A stretch of 64,000 bases of DNA, taken from an uncultured Shewanella sp. GTDB lineage: Bacteria; Pseudomonadota; Gammaproteobacteria; Enterobacterales; Shewanellaceae. Where the stretch lies: contig NZ_CANMWS010000025.1 of the NCBI RefSeq assembly GCF_947501665.1, positions 20,389 through 84,388 of the forward strand, in the 5' to 3' direction. The notes under the pieces were generated by a model. That model saw nothing but the letters and a program-made list of their open reading frames with translations. It was not told where the DNA came from and made no database searches. Shown piece after piece: positions 17,611-27,463 of this stretch. Numbering within the stretch: the stretch's first letter is position 1; each line of letters starts with the position of its first letter. The position numbers were made by a program, and so were the translations under genes.

Positions 17611-20600
17611 AATAATAATTCTTGTTGGACTGGTGTGTGCTTTTGTGCTGAATTGACACTGTTAGTATGTCCTTCAAATAATTGATCCAGTGCCATAATA
17701 AGTGCTTTAGGTGGTTTATCATAAAAGACGCCAGATAATGAATGTGCTTTTGACATACCGCGTAAAAATAAATAATAACTGCCGCCCATATGTTGATCAA
17801 AATCATAATTTGCGAGGCGTAATGTGAGGTAGCGATGTAAGGCGAGGGTATATATGATGTATTGTAGATCATAGCGATGATCGACAATGGCTTGAGCCAT
17901 TGCCTTGTGATGATAATGCTCAAAGTGTTTACCTAAGTGATTAGATTTATAATCGGCGATAAAAAATTGGCCTTGATATTCAAAGGTTAAATCAATAAAC
18001 CCTTTTAACATGCCTTTGAGATCATCAAATTGTAACTGAGCACTGTAACCATACTCAGTCAGTAATGCATTGAGCTTATTTGCATTAAGCGTTTCAATGG
18101 GAAGATAAAACTCCATTTCAACCAGTTTAGCGGAGGCAGGTAATATGGATAATGATAAGTCACTATCTTGAGATAAAGGGGCGATTAATAAATCTAAATA
18201 CCAAGTCTTGAGCACATCAAACCAACTTTCATCAATACCATATTGGCTCATGGCTTGAGGAAGGTGCAAGGTTAAATCTTGTTCTGCGTTTGTAAAATCA
18301 ATGAGTTCAAGTACTAAATGCATAAAGCTTCCCGCATTGGCTCCTCGCTCAAAGGTAAATCGGCTTGGCACTTCTGTATCGTCTTCATCAATGATGATGA
18401 TCTCTTTAAAGCCTTCATCATCCGCACCCGGAATGACTTTTTCATGGCCAATATTTTTAATGAGTCCAGAATAACTGCCGACACGCCAAGGCGTTGATAA
18501 TACACGTTTGAGTGGTTTTGGCGAGAGTATCGCCTCTGTTTGGCAAGCAGCAATAAACGGTGTACAGGGGATCGTATCGGCAATATCATTTATACTGATG
18601 GCATCACAGAGTAATGCATTGGCTGCGAATTTAAGATCAACAAATTCACAGTTTTTATCCTTTATGCCTAATAAGTATCCGATGGCTGTTTCATGTAATT
18701 GGCTCTTAATACCCTCTTTTTTTGTGAATTTACTTTGATTGGCTATGGATAAATAACAGCGATACACAGGCCGAGTCAATGCCACATAAAGCAAGCGTAA
18801 GTCCTCGGCGAGGTTTTCCTGTTTATAAGCGTCAAACCCTTCGTCGGTTTGCAATAAATCCCAGATAAGTTGCCCATTTTTATGGTACAGCATGGTACTG
18901 GGTTTTCGGCTTGAGCGAGCAAGGCTCACAAAGGGCAGAAAACACACTGGGTATTCCAGTCCTTTACTCTTATGAATGGTGACAATTTGCACTAAGTTTT
19001 GTTCGCTTTCTAAGCGTAATTGGTTTTCTTCTGCCTGTGTATTGTCAATTAAGGTTTGCTGATACCAATTGACTAACGCATTACAGCCATCCAGCTCAGT
19101 GGATTTTTGCTGTAATAATTCCGCTAAATGCCGAAAATCGGTGAGTCGGCGCTCGCCGTTATCACTGTCGAGCAGACGTTCGATGAGTTTCGTCTCTCGA
19201 GCCAAAAAGAGCAGGGCGGGCATGATCCCTCTCTGGCTCCATAATTGGTGAAGTTGAAAAAATTGTTCTAATAAGACCTGTCTCACTTCTTCATCAAGAT
19301 TAAAAGTGTGTATTTGCTCGCAGCTGTAACCTAATAATTGTGTTGCCATGGCGCTGCGCAGGGCTTGTTCATTTTTAGGTAAGGCCATGGCATGTAAAAC
19401 AATCGCCATTTCTCGTGCTTCAAGGGTGTCATAAACACTGTCTCGACTGAGAAATACGGCACCGATTTGGCGTTGTTCGAGCGCCTTCTTCATGACGCCG
19501 GCTTCATTTTTATCTCTGACTAGAATGGCAATGTCTTTTGCGATTAAGGTGCGATGTTCAATAACGCATTCATTTTGTTGGGCGCCGTTGAGTAACCTTG
19601 CTATTTCCTCTGCACTGTCTTGGGCAAGCTGTTCTCTTGCAGTGACTTTATTTAATCCTTTTTCAGGATCTTCACTGAGCAGTTGAATACGCAGCGCACT
19701 GCTGGCTGAGCGGGGGCCGTCAAGATGAGGGGGCTGCTGATAAGTATCAAGCAGCACTTTTTCTCCTTTACTGTCAGCGGTATTCACGGCTTCAAAGGGA
19801 ATCGATTGACTCATAAAGGCATTATCTTGATGACTAAAAACCCGGTTCACCGCATCCACCATGGCTTGACTGGAGCGATAATTAGTGTCTAAGGAGTAAT
19901 GCTCGGTGATCTGTTGTCTTGCGTCGATATAGGTGTGAATATCGGCGCCGCGAAAGGCATAAATCGCCTGTTTAGGATCGCCGATCATCAATAACCCGAT
20001 GTGATCTTTAGAGACTGTTTTTTGGTAAATTTGGCTGAAAATGGCAAATTGTAATGGGTCGGTATCTTGGAACTCATCAATGAGTGCCACAGGAAACCGT
20101 TTAGCAATATGTTTTGCCAATACATGATGGGCGTGAGTGAGATCAATGTCGCTGTTATTGTTATTTTCATCGTTATTATGATCAGAGCCGACATCGTGAT
20201 TAGCATTAGTGCCTTTGGCGGATGAGGATATGTCAGGGTTAAGCGCATGAGCCAAGGTCAGCAGCAAATCATCTGGCGTCATTAAGTTACGCTCATTTTT
20301 TTGCTGAATAAACCGTTGTGAGATACCTTTTCTTGCTTGGTATAAAAAAGCGGGTACTAATGCCTCAAAAAGCTGATAAAGCTGCTCAATATGTGCTAAT
20401 AAAGGGGCCTCACTGGCTGAGGGGATGGGGTGTTTCTTGGTTAATTTCAGTTCACTGAGTGCCAGTTGAGACAAGACTTTTATGGGGGCTGGGCGTTGGG
20501 GGGAGGCGGCCCAATTATCTAATTCGTCCAGCATCTTAGTCAGTTTAGGATAATCATCACTGCCCTTACCAAAACGCTGCCCACTTAAGGGTAAGGCTTT

Positions 20601-21335
20601 AAGCATTTCTTCAAGTGCATCTCGTTCTTGAGGCCATTGAAGTAAAAAGCGATTTAAGCTTTGAGTCAAACGTGTTGATAATGTATCAAAGGCCATGGGT
20701 TTAGGTGTGGCAACGGCGAGACTGGCCCCTAGTAATGAGCGTAATTGTTTGCCTAAGTTTTCAGGATCTTTGATGTTTTTTTGAATAACGCCGGCAATAT
20801 TTTCCGGTAATGCATAACATTGTTCTCGCCAAAAATCTCGAACAGCGTGATGGAAGAACTCACTGTCATCTAAGGTAAATTCCGATTCAAATAAGAGCGA
20901 AGATTCAAATGCGAGATCGGCTAAAATGCGTTGGCAAAAACCATGTATGGTAAAAATAGCGGCTTCATCAAGGGATTTTAACGCTAAATCTAAGCGCCTG
21001 AGTCCCATGGCTCGTTCATCGGTGGGTGTTTGAGCATACAATTGTTGAACAAAATCATCTTCAACTTGGAGCCCCATAAAGCATTTAAAGCCAATTTGTA
21101 CCCGTTTACGGATCCTATCTCTCAGCTCTGCGGTGGCAGCATTGGTAAAGGTTACCACTAAAATTTGCTCGCAACTTAAGGGTTTATCAATACCCACACC
21201 CAAGAGCAGCCTTAAGTAAAGCCCTGAAATAGTATAAGTTTTACCTGTTCCTGCACTGGCTTCAATTAAGCGACTGCCTTTAAAAGGTAAGGTCAGTGCA
21301 TCGAGGCGCTGTGACAAAATGGGCGCTGAGCTCAT
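17607..21335 (-). CDS. recB: exodeoxyribonuclease V subunit beta (RecB)
   Basis: 1242 residues; 3'-5' superfamily 1A helicase plus the nuclease of RecBCD. Walker A EASAGTGKTYT lies at residues 25-35, Walker B is VALIDEFQDTDPLQF, followed by MIGDPKQAIYAFRGAD, TNYRSS and the VTIHKSKGLEYPVCF motif. The C-terminal nuclease domain has GFIDLTFEYQ and ADYKSNHLG, holding the metal-binding Asp and the catalytic Asp-x-Lys. A linker around 380-400 is rich in Asn and Asp (DHNNDENNNNSDID), an insertion that looks lineage-specific. It starts 2 bases after recC ends and its last bases overlap recD. Confidence 0.95.
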   Translation of the reverse strand: MSSAPILSQRLDALTLPFKGSRLIEASAGTGKTYTISGLYLRLLLGVGIDKPLSCEQILVVTFTNAATAELRDRIRKRVQIGFKCFMGLQVEDDFVQQLYAQTPTDERAMGLRRLDLALKSLDEAAIFTIHGFCQRILADLAFESSLLFESEFTLDDSEFFHHAVRDFWREQCYALPENIAGVIQKNIKDPENLGKQLRSLLGASLAVATPKPMAFDTLSTRLTQSLNRFLLQWPQERDALEEMLKALPLSGQRFGKGSDDYPKLTKMLDELDNWAASPQRPAPIKVLSQLALSELKLTKKHPIPSASEAPLLAHIEQLYQLFEALVPAFLYQARKGISQRFIQQKNERNLMTPDDLLLTLAHALNPDISSSAKGTNANHDVGSDHNNDENNNNSDIDLTHAHHVLAKHIAKRFPVALIDEFQDTDPLQFAIFSQIYQKTVSKDHIGLLMIGDPKQAIYAFRGADIHTYIDARQQITEHYSLDTNYRSSQAMVDAVNRVFSHQDNAFMSQSIPFEAVNTADSKGEKVLLDTYQQPPHLDGPRSASSALRIQLLSEDPEKGLNKVTAREQLAQDSAEEIARLLNGAQQNECVIEHRTLIAKDIAILVRDKNEAGVMKKALEQRQIGAVFLSRDSVYDTLEAREMAIVLHAMALPKNEQALRSAMATQLLGYSCEQIHTFNLDEEVRQVLLEQFFQLHQLWSQRGIMPALLFLARETKLIERLLDSDNGERRLTDFRHLAELLQQKSTELDGCNALVNWYQQTLIDNTQAEENQLRLESEQNLVQIVTIHKSKGLEYPVCFLPFVSLARSSRKPSTMLYHKNGQLIWDLLQTDEGFDAYKQENLAEDLRLLYVALTRPVYRCYLSIANQSKFTKKEGIKSQLHETAIGYLLGIKDKNCEFVDLKFAANALLCDAISINDIADTIPCTPFIAACQTEAILSPKPLKRVLSTPWRVGSYSGLIKNIGHEKVIPGADDEGFKEIIIIDEDDTEVPSRFTFERGANAGSFMHLVLELIDFTNAEQDLTLHLPQAMSQYGIDESWFDVLKTWYLDLLIAPLSQDSDLSLSILPASAKLVEMEFYLPIETLNANKLNALLTEYGYSAQLQFDDLKGMLKGFIDLTFEYQGQFFIADYKSNHLGKHFEHYHHKAMAQAIVDHRYDLQYIIYTLALHRYLTLRLANYDFDQHMGGSYYLFLRGMSKAHSLSGVFYDKPPKALIMALDQLFEGHTNSVNSAQKHTPVQQELLL

Positions 21336-21337
21336 TG

Positions 21338-24300
21338 TTAAACTTCCTTTTCTGTCGATGTGTTGCAGGTCAAGTCAATGGACTCGACATAATCACTGAG
21401 GGTTTTAAGCGGTCCTGATTGGTATAAGCTTAATAGTGGTGACACGAGTGTTTGGCTAATGTGGCCAAAAGTGTCTTCTCCAAAGTCCTCTGGAAACTGA
21501 TATAGCCTGTGAAAGTGAGGATCATTGGCATCGCCAAATTGCGTTTGCTCATCGAGCCATTGTTTTTTGGCGGCGCCGAGTTTATCAACATGTTCACCTT
21601 GGGCTTCCGTATAGGCATAGGAGGTATTGGGAATAAAAGCGAGTGGTTGCTGTTGACCTAAGTAAAAATACCTTATCCAAGTATGTAATTGCAACGTTGC
21701 TTGCGCTGCCGTTAAACGGTCAAACGCATGGAAGTTACCGGCATCGAGTAAGTAACTGGGGCGATTTTTTCCCATGGCATTGAGGCATAAATGTCTGAGG
21801 TAGACACGAATGAGATCTTTGGCTTTGGCCGTTCCAGGGCGGTAATTGACTAATCCTTTGGGATGCATATCATCAATGCGGCCGGTTAACGTGAGGCCAA
21901 GCGGCTCAAACGTGAGCTGTATGTCACAATGCTGTTTATCTGTTTGCTCTGACGTACCGCTTAGATAGTGAATTCTGTCAATGAGCGGTAACAGATCTTT
22001 TTGATATTCATTGAGTAATAAAGTATCAAAGGGGGATAACGGTAAATCGCCACTGGCTTGCAATTTATGGTAAAACTTGGGATCCGGCTGGCTGAGGTCT
22101 TTTTTGAGGGTATCTTCAAGAATGATGGTTTGTAATTTATGCCTCTCAAGGCTATTTAATGAAAATGGCTCATCATTATGATCCATTTGTATATTGAGGT
22201 GTAAGTCGACTTTTAAGCTACGTTTAAAGAAATATTGTGCTGGATTGCGGTAAAACCGAATGAGAGCCGATAAGTCTAAGCTGTCTAACTCAGCCTCTTG
22301 CCTATGAAGGTTGGGCTGAGCAATAGAGGCATGCTCAGAGATAGGTTCAAGATCTTTAAGATTCGTTTGCATGTTTTTGCCAATAAAAGAGTGATAAAGT
22401 GACGAAATGACTTCACTCTCGTTTGACTCTGCATCTTTTTGATTGTCATCATGATGGCTGGGCGCCGTATGAGGGCACCACTGGGCTGCATAGCTTTGCT
22501 GCAGTGGGTAGCCGTTTTTATCAGTGCTTGATTGATACAATGTTTGATCAAAAGGTTGTAAAGGCATTTTTTGTAATAACTGCTGTGCTATAGTTTGCTC
22601 AACCTGACTGATGTCAGTTTGAGCAGCATCTTGGCAATGATAGGCTTCTGGTAAATAGCAAAGCTGGCAATACTCAAGCAGTTCGGACACCAACATCGAT
22701 GGAATACGCTCAGAGTTATCACGATCGCTGTGGCCAATGTAACTGATATACAATTGTTCTCTTGCAGACAATAGGGCTTCTAAAAATAAATACCTGTCAT
22801 CAAGCCTTCGAGAGCGGTCGCCTTTACGGGCGCCAAAATGTGCGACTAAGTCAAAACCAACAGGATATTGAATTCTGGGGTAAATACCGTCGTTCATGCC
22901 CAATAAACAGACCACTTTAAAGGGAATGGAGCGCATTGGCATTAACGTACAAAAGTTAATGCTGCCCGCAAGGTAGCGCTGACCGACTCGAGATTCCGAT
23001 AAGGTTTGTTTGAACCAAGCATGCAAGACTTCAATATTGATGGCTTGTTGATGTTGAGCGTCGGTGAGTTCTGTGGTGAGTTTGCATAAAGCATCGCGCA
23101 CGGTTTGCAGTTGCTCTCGTTCATCTTCATCCACATCATAGAAATCATTTAGCATCGCATCAAGTTGTGCTTGTCTTTGGGGGATGGGGGTTGCGTTGGC
23201 CAGTAACGATTGGTGGGTATCGATGGTTTCGATGAAATTAAGCAACTTACCTAATGCCTGTGCTGATTGCCCCTCGATACCTTCAACGGCCAAGGTGTCA
23301 TGATATAAAGGAGAGGCGTCGCTAAAGGCATAGCCTAATAGCAAACGTTTAATGCCAAAAGCCCAAGAATTTTGATTAAATGGCGGTAAATCTTGTTTCA
23401 TTCGGCTTTTTTCATCGCGCCCCCAGCGAACATTAGCTTGCTCTAACCATTGCCTGATCAGGCTTAAGTCATCATTATCGAGTCCAAAACGCCTTAAGAC
23501 AGCCGGCACCTCTAAAATACCTAAAATATCCGTTAATGCGAACCGGCTTTGATTAATATTCAATAGATGTAAGAAACTGTTTATTAAAGGTGATTCTTGA
23601 GCTGCACCTCTATCTGCTATGGCGTAATGGAGGTAATGTGCTCCTTGTTTGGCCGCAAAAACAGCATCAATATAGGGGGCATACGCGGCCACATCGGGCA
23701 TCATGATGACGATATCTTTCGGTGATAACTCAGGGTTGGTGCTCAGCATCTCGAGTAAATGATCGTGTAAGGTTTCAATTTCTCTTAATGGACTGTGGCA
23801 ACTTCGTAGAGTGATTGAGCTATCATCCTGTTTTAATTGACGTCTGCCTTTGAGGCTTAAATACAAACTGGCATCAGGCCCTAAACTTTGGCCGCGAGTT
23901 TCAAGGTTTAAAATATCAGATTGTACACCTGCGAGCAGTGAACCTTGATCTTGGTTGGCCTTGGAAGAATCTAGCGTGAGTGGATCAATAAAGCAGTCAA
24001 AATTAAATTGGGTATGACTTTCAGGCAGAGAGAGGATCAGATCAAGCAGTTCACGGCCCATTTTTCCGTTATTGGCTAAGAGGGGATTACCGACTTCAAG
24101 TTTATCTTCCCATAAAGAATCGAGTTGCTTTTTCCCTGTGTACTCAAGTGCCATTCTTGCACGTAATTTAGGATCGATAATATCGCCCCAATAGTGTTGG
24201 CAAGGACTTAGGCTCAGCATGACCACATCAATCCGTTTCGCTAAATGATAAATGACGTCTAAGGTTTGTGGTGCCATAGAAGAAATACCAAAGACAAATA

Positions 24301-24997
24301 ATCGTTTGGGTAAGGCGGATAAGTCGGACTGAGGATCATCAAGTGCTGCAAAAAGTGCTTGATGTAAATTAGCTCTGTGATATTGACTCTGTTGTAAGTC
24401 ATTGGCATTGAAATCAATCAGCTCACGCCATAATTCTGGTTGCCATCTTTGTTCTTCACTGAGTGTTATTGGGTGTTCATTTTGCTCCCACGCGGCAATC
24501 CAATCTGGGCGATAGACCAAGTATTGATCGAAAATATCGGCGATACGTCCAGACAGTTGATAGAGCTTTAGTGGGTGCTGATAACCATCAAGTGAGTGAA
24601 GCTCAATAAACTGCTCAGTATGTTCTGTCTCAGAGGTTTGCGTTTGCACTAAGTAATCGTTAAGTGGCTTAAAGGTTTCGCGGTTTAATAAACGGGGCAG
24701 TAAATTCATGAGCTTCCATGTCATGGCCGCTTTGGTAAACGCATTTTCTTTAGGTACATCAACTAGCAAAGTGTGACATAACTGCCAAATAAAACTTGAA
24801 GGTAGGGGAAATTCTAATACGGCGGCAATATTATTGTGTTTCGCAATTTCTAATCGCAACCAAGTCGACATTCCTGGGCTTTGCACTAATATATGCTCAG
24901 GTTGCAGGCAAGACATTCCGGGAAGGGGGCTTGCAAGCTCTGTGGCCAATTGTTTAGAAAGGGCTTCCATCATGTTAGATTGGATCAAATAGAGCAT
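21338..24997 (-). CDS. recC: exodeoxyribonuclease V subunit gamma (RecC)
   Basis: 1219 residues. RecC is the inactive helicase-nuclease homologue that splits the DNA strands and reads Chi. Recognisable segments include the opening LIQSNMMEALSKQLATEL, LVQSPGMSTWLRLEIAK, PSSFIWQLCHTLL, the VCLLGMNDGIYPR and FDLVAHFGARKGDRSRRLDD stretch, and LYISYIGHSDRDNSERIPS. It is first in a recC-recB-recD operon, without the ptrA gene found between recC and recB in E. coli. Chi-recognition residues could not be checked by eye. Confidence 0.95.
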   Translation of the reverse strand: MLYLIQSNMMEALSKQLATELASPLPGMSCLQPEHILVQSPGMSTWLRLEIAKHNNIAAVLEFPLPSSFIWQLCHTLLVDVPKENAFTKAAMTWKLMNLLPRLLNRETFKPLNDYLVQTQTSETEHTEQFIELHSLDGYQHPLKLYQLSGRIADIFDQYLVYRPDWIAAWEQNEHPITLSEEQRWQPELWRELIDFNANDLQQSQYHRANLHQALFAALDDPQSDLSALPKRLFVFGISSMAPQTLDVIYHLAKRIDVVMLSLSPCQHYWGDIIDPKLRARMALEYTGKKQLDSLWEDKLEVGNPLLANNGKMGRELLDLILSLPESHTQFNFDCFIDPLTLDSSKANQDQGSLLAGVQSDILNLETRGQSLGPDASLYLSLKGRRQLKQDDSSITLRSCHSPLREIETLHDHLLEMLSTNPELSPKDIVIMMPDVAAYAPYIDAVFAAKQGAHYLHYAIADRGAAQESPLINSFLHLLNINQSRFALTDILGILEVPAVLRRFGLDNDDLSLIRQWLEQANVRWGRDEKSRMKQDLPPFNQNSWAFGIKRLLLGYAFSDASPLYHDTLAVEGIEGQSAQALGKLLNFIETIDTHQSLLANATPIPQRQAQLDAMLNDFYDVDEDEREQLQTVRDALCKLTTELTDAQHQQAINIEVLHAWFKQTLSESRVGQRYLAGSINFCTLMPMRSIPFKVVCLLGMNDGIYPRIQYPVGFDLVAHFGARKGDRSRRLDDRYLFLEALLSAREQLYISYIGHSDRDNSERIPSMLVSELLEYCQLCYLPEAYHCQDAAQTDISQVEQTIAQQLLQKMPLQPFDQTLYQSSTDKNGYPLQQSYAAQWCPHTAPSHHDDNQKDAESNESEVISSLYHSFIGKNMQTNLKDLEPISEHASIAQPNLHRQEAELDSLDLSALIRFYRNPAQYFFKRSLKVDLHLNIQMDHNDEPFSLNSLERHKLQTIILEDTLKKDLSQPDPKFYHKLQASGDLPLSPFDTLLLNEYQKDLLPLIDRIHYLSGTSEQTDKQHCDIQLTFEPLGLTLTGRIDDMHPKGLVNYRPGTAKAKDLIRVYLRHLCLNAMGKNRPSYLLDAGNFHAFDRLTAAQATLQLHTWIRYFYLGQQQPLAFIPNTSYAYTEAQGEHVDKLGAAKKQWLDEQTQFGDANDPHFHRLYQFPEDFGEDTFGHISQTLVSPLLSLYQSGPLKTLSDYVESIDLTCNTSTEKEV

Positions 24998-25516
24998 GGG
25001 GGAGTGAGGCCTTGGTGTACGAGAAAAAGAGATACTCTATTTTATACTGAAATGCCGTTCAATTGTCTCGACTTTTATGTCATTTGATGAGCAAATCCAT
25101 TAATTGCCGGTGTATATCACCTGAATTCGGAATAATGAGTGTCATAAAATATAAATAATTCATTTAAATTTAATAACTTAATGCCATTATAACGATTCTT
25201 TTCTTTTTCATTTGACTCAATACAGTTACTTTTGTCTATATCAAGGCGGGATCTCGTGTCTAATAGCAGGCAATTAGTCGAAAAAACAACACAGAGAGGG
25301 GGGAAAAATAGCACTATGTAGGCACAGCTTATCCTGAGTTCAAGTGACATCGCTAAATCAATATAAAATGACATACTCAGCAGGAATGAAAAGCGATGTA
25401 GGTAAGGCGAATAGTTGCAATACGTTAGGGCGTTATTCGCCACTATCCACCGCAGTTTGATGAAACTGCGGTTTAATGTAACGGCTTTGTTCTCGATGGG
25501 CTGATTAAGTCTTCGT
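24998..25516. other. 519-base intergenic region upstream of recC
   Basis: No credible gene. An open frame through it (25117-25572, minus) overlaps the lipoprotein gene's end, lacks any family feature and reads through a hairpin, so it is not called. The recC promoter should lie near 25000-25100. A perfect 10-bp hairpin sits at 25449-25472. Confidence 0.6.
25449..25472 (-). terminator. hairpin after the TonB-C-like lipoprotein gene
   Basis: Perfect stem ACCGCAGTTT / AAACTGCGGT with a GATG loop, 45 bases past the stop codon of the gene at 25517. There is no T run on either side, so it may be a weak terminator or an mRNA-stabilising hairpin. Confidence 0.45.
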
Positions 25517-25900
25517 TTACTGTTGTGCGTAGACTGAAGAGTAAGGTTGTAAAGTGGCATAATTAAAATCAAGATTCATCATGAGTCTTTCGTTTGCTTC
25601 AATATGGCCGGTAGTGACGAATTGACATGAGGAATAGGTGGAAAGCGCGATATCCTCAAAATAGCCTTTGGGATTGGAGTCTATTACTTCCATTTCTATT
25701 GGAAAACCATCGTTATTTAAAGAATAGGCTAATAAAACCCAGCCTTTGACTTGTTCTTTAATGGCTTGTTCAGGAATAGCCTGACGATGATCGCAATTAA
25801 TAGGAGAGGCTTTAGCAATAATGTTTGGGGCATCTCTTGGATCAGTACAGACACAAGCTGACAGTCCAAGTGCGCCAAATAATAGAACGAGGTACTTCAT
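25517..25900 (-). CDS. small lipoprotein with a TonB C-terminal-like domain
   Basis: 127 residues from the ATG at 25900, chosen because AAGGAGAG lies five bases upstream and the product then starts with a standard lipoprotein signal, MKYLVLLFGALGLSAC, with lipobox LSAC. An in-frame ATG 30 bases upstream lacks this context. The mature part has IPEQAIKEQVKGWVLLAYSL and then GFPIEMEVIDSNPKGYFEDI, the pattern of the TonB C-terminal beta-alpha-beta domain. It lacks the TonB membrane helix and proline-rich spacer, so it is not an energy transducer by itself. Its role is unknown; it may bind outer-membrane or periplasmic partners. Confidence 0.7.
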   Translation of the reverse strand: MKYLVLLFGALGLSACVCTDPRDAPNIIAKASPINCDHRQAIPEQAIKEQVKGWVLLAYSLNNDGFPIEMEVIDSNPKGYFEDIALSTYSSCQFVTTGHIEANERLMMNLDFNYATLQPYSSVYAQQ

Positions 25901-26293
25901 CAAACTCTCCTTAAACATTGGCGATAACAATGATGATTGTTAACTTGCTTCGCTTCCATATTGCTGAACATTTAGGTACTAAATGAGTTGCAAGTCAATG
26001 CTGTCTACACATTAAATGTTACTTTAAAGTAAATTTCAAGTTGTTTTTTATTTTATAGGCTCAGGAACTAGCCAATCAAATACCGCTATGGCGGTGTGAT
26101 GGTTAATATTGTTTATCAAATTCTCTATTCTTTATTTTAGTCTTTTTAACTTTTGATTCACATGTCAGTATGCTTTATTCAGTATTTATTAAAATAAGTT
26201 AATGATTTTTTTGTTAACGATTAATCCATATTTTGTAATGAGTATTGAGCATTTAGCCTCTCAAATCGATCGTGATATTAAAGGATAAAATTA
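25901..26293. other. 393-base divergent intergenic region
   Basis: AT-rich spacer between divergent genes (minus-strand lipoprotein, plus-strand EEP-fold hydrolase). It should hold both promoters; no operator, RNA gene or repeat could be recognised. Confidence 0.5.
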
Positions 26294-27310
26294 ATGAAAA
26301 AGTATTTTGTTATCGCTATTCTTTCCATGCTGAGTCACAGTGCATTTGCATTGTGTTGGGATTATAAATTCACCCCTATGGGCACTAAAAGTACTAAAGG
26401 CTACGATTATCAAGAAGCAGGAGCCCCCACTTATAATGATGCGCAAACAGGGCAGTTTAATGTTGTCACATACAATGTGGATGGATTTCCAAATTGTATT
26501 GGTGGCAATACCAAAAGTGATTTTAAAGATCTACTCTCGCAATTGAATACAGCCAGTTATGACATTGTTTTATTACAAGAAGTGTTTAGTCCTGATAAGC
26601 ATGATTTTCTCAAGGATGAAGATCGTATCGAAGTGACACATTATCCGTACCGCTCTAAGCATTGGAGGGGGGGAATAATTTCTTATGGTGACGGATTACT
26701 CCGTCTTTCTAAATTCCCCTTTGATATGAACCAGCGGGATGATGATGATTATTCATTAGCCAACTTTGAATCTGAAGAATTTATTTCATGCCATGGCGAT
26801 TTAACGGACGGTAATCCTGATTGCTTAACTGAAAAAGGGTTTACAGTGGCTAAGATGGAGATCAATGAAGGCTTTGAAGTGCACGTATATAATACCCATA
26901 TGGATGCGGGGCGCAGTGATGATGATATGGAAGCAAGACGAGGACAGATGCAGCAATTAGCTGACTTTATCAGTGCGTATTCGAGCCATGCTAGCATTGT
27001 GTTGGCTGGGGATTTTAATATGAAATGGGCCGATCATTCCCAGTCGAATGCACATTTAGACATTTGGGAGGATTTTTTATCGCAAACGGGGATACGTTTG
27101 GCTTGCCAAGATTTGATAGAAGAGGGGGATGATAACATTGCTAACTGCAGTGAAGATGCGCGGGCGAATACCGATCAAATTGGCTATGCAAATCGCAGTG
27201 AGACTCATACATTAACCTTAAGTGATTATCATGAACTTACTCAGTTTACTGAGCTGAGTGATCATGAGCCAATGTATGCGTCTTTTACTTGGGTCAAAAA
27301 TGTTGATTAA
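26294..27310 (+). CDS. secreted endonuclease/exonuclease/phosphatase-fold hydrolase
   Basis: 338 residues with a signal peptide (MKKYFVIAILSMLSHSAFA-LCW). The EEP (DNase I / sphingomyelinase) motifs run in order: VVTYNVDGFPNC, IVLLQEVF with the metal-binding Glu, VYNTHMDAG with the catalytic His, VLAGDFNM with Asp and Asn, DQIGY, and the final LSDHEPMYASF with the catalytic His. The fold includes secreted DNases, neutral sphingomyelinases and inositol phosphatases; the QEVF and NTHMDAG wording leans to the sphingomyelinase C-like branch, but the substrate is not settled by sequence alone. It is likely exported and could act as a nuclease or membrane-damaging phospholipase. An AT-rich leader precedes it and no operon partner is evident. 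Confidence 0.82.
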   Translation: MKKYFVIAILSMLSHSAFALCWDYKFTPMGTKSTKGYDYQEAGAPTYNDAQTGQFNVVTYNVDGFPNCIGGNTKSDFKDLLSQLNTASYDIVLLQEVFSPDKHDFLKDEDRIEVTHYPYRSKHWRGGIISYGDGLLRLSKFPFDMNQRDDDDYSLANFESEEFISCHGDLTDGNPDCLTEKGFTVAKMEINEGFEVHVYNTHMDAGRSDDDMEARRGQMQQLADFISAYSSHASIVLAGDFNMKWADHSQSNAHLDIWEDFLSQTGIRLACQDLIEEGDDNIANCSEDARANTDQIGYANRSETHTLTLSDYHELTQFTELSDHEPMYASFTWVKNVD

Positions 27311-27463
27311 CTGTCTGTGAAATAGAATGCCTGAGGTGAGTCAATTTACCGTGTTTCAGGTATTATTATTGATGAAAACTGACAGACTGAAAGAACACAG
27401 GGGATAAATAAATTTATTGTGGTACAATTTTGCTACTCTTGAGTTATTCCAAAGTCATTAAAG

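Noticed and set aside
25117..25572. 151-residue minus-strand open frame
   Set aside because: It overlaps the lipoprotein gene's end in another frame, crosses a hairpin and has atypical composition.
27311..27463. Imperfect inverted repeat (TGCCTGAGG ... TTTCAGGTA) after the EEP-fold gene
   Set aside because: Too many mismatches and only an interrupted T/A tract; not a convincing terminator.
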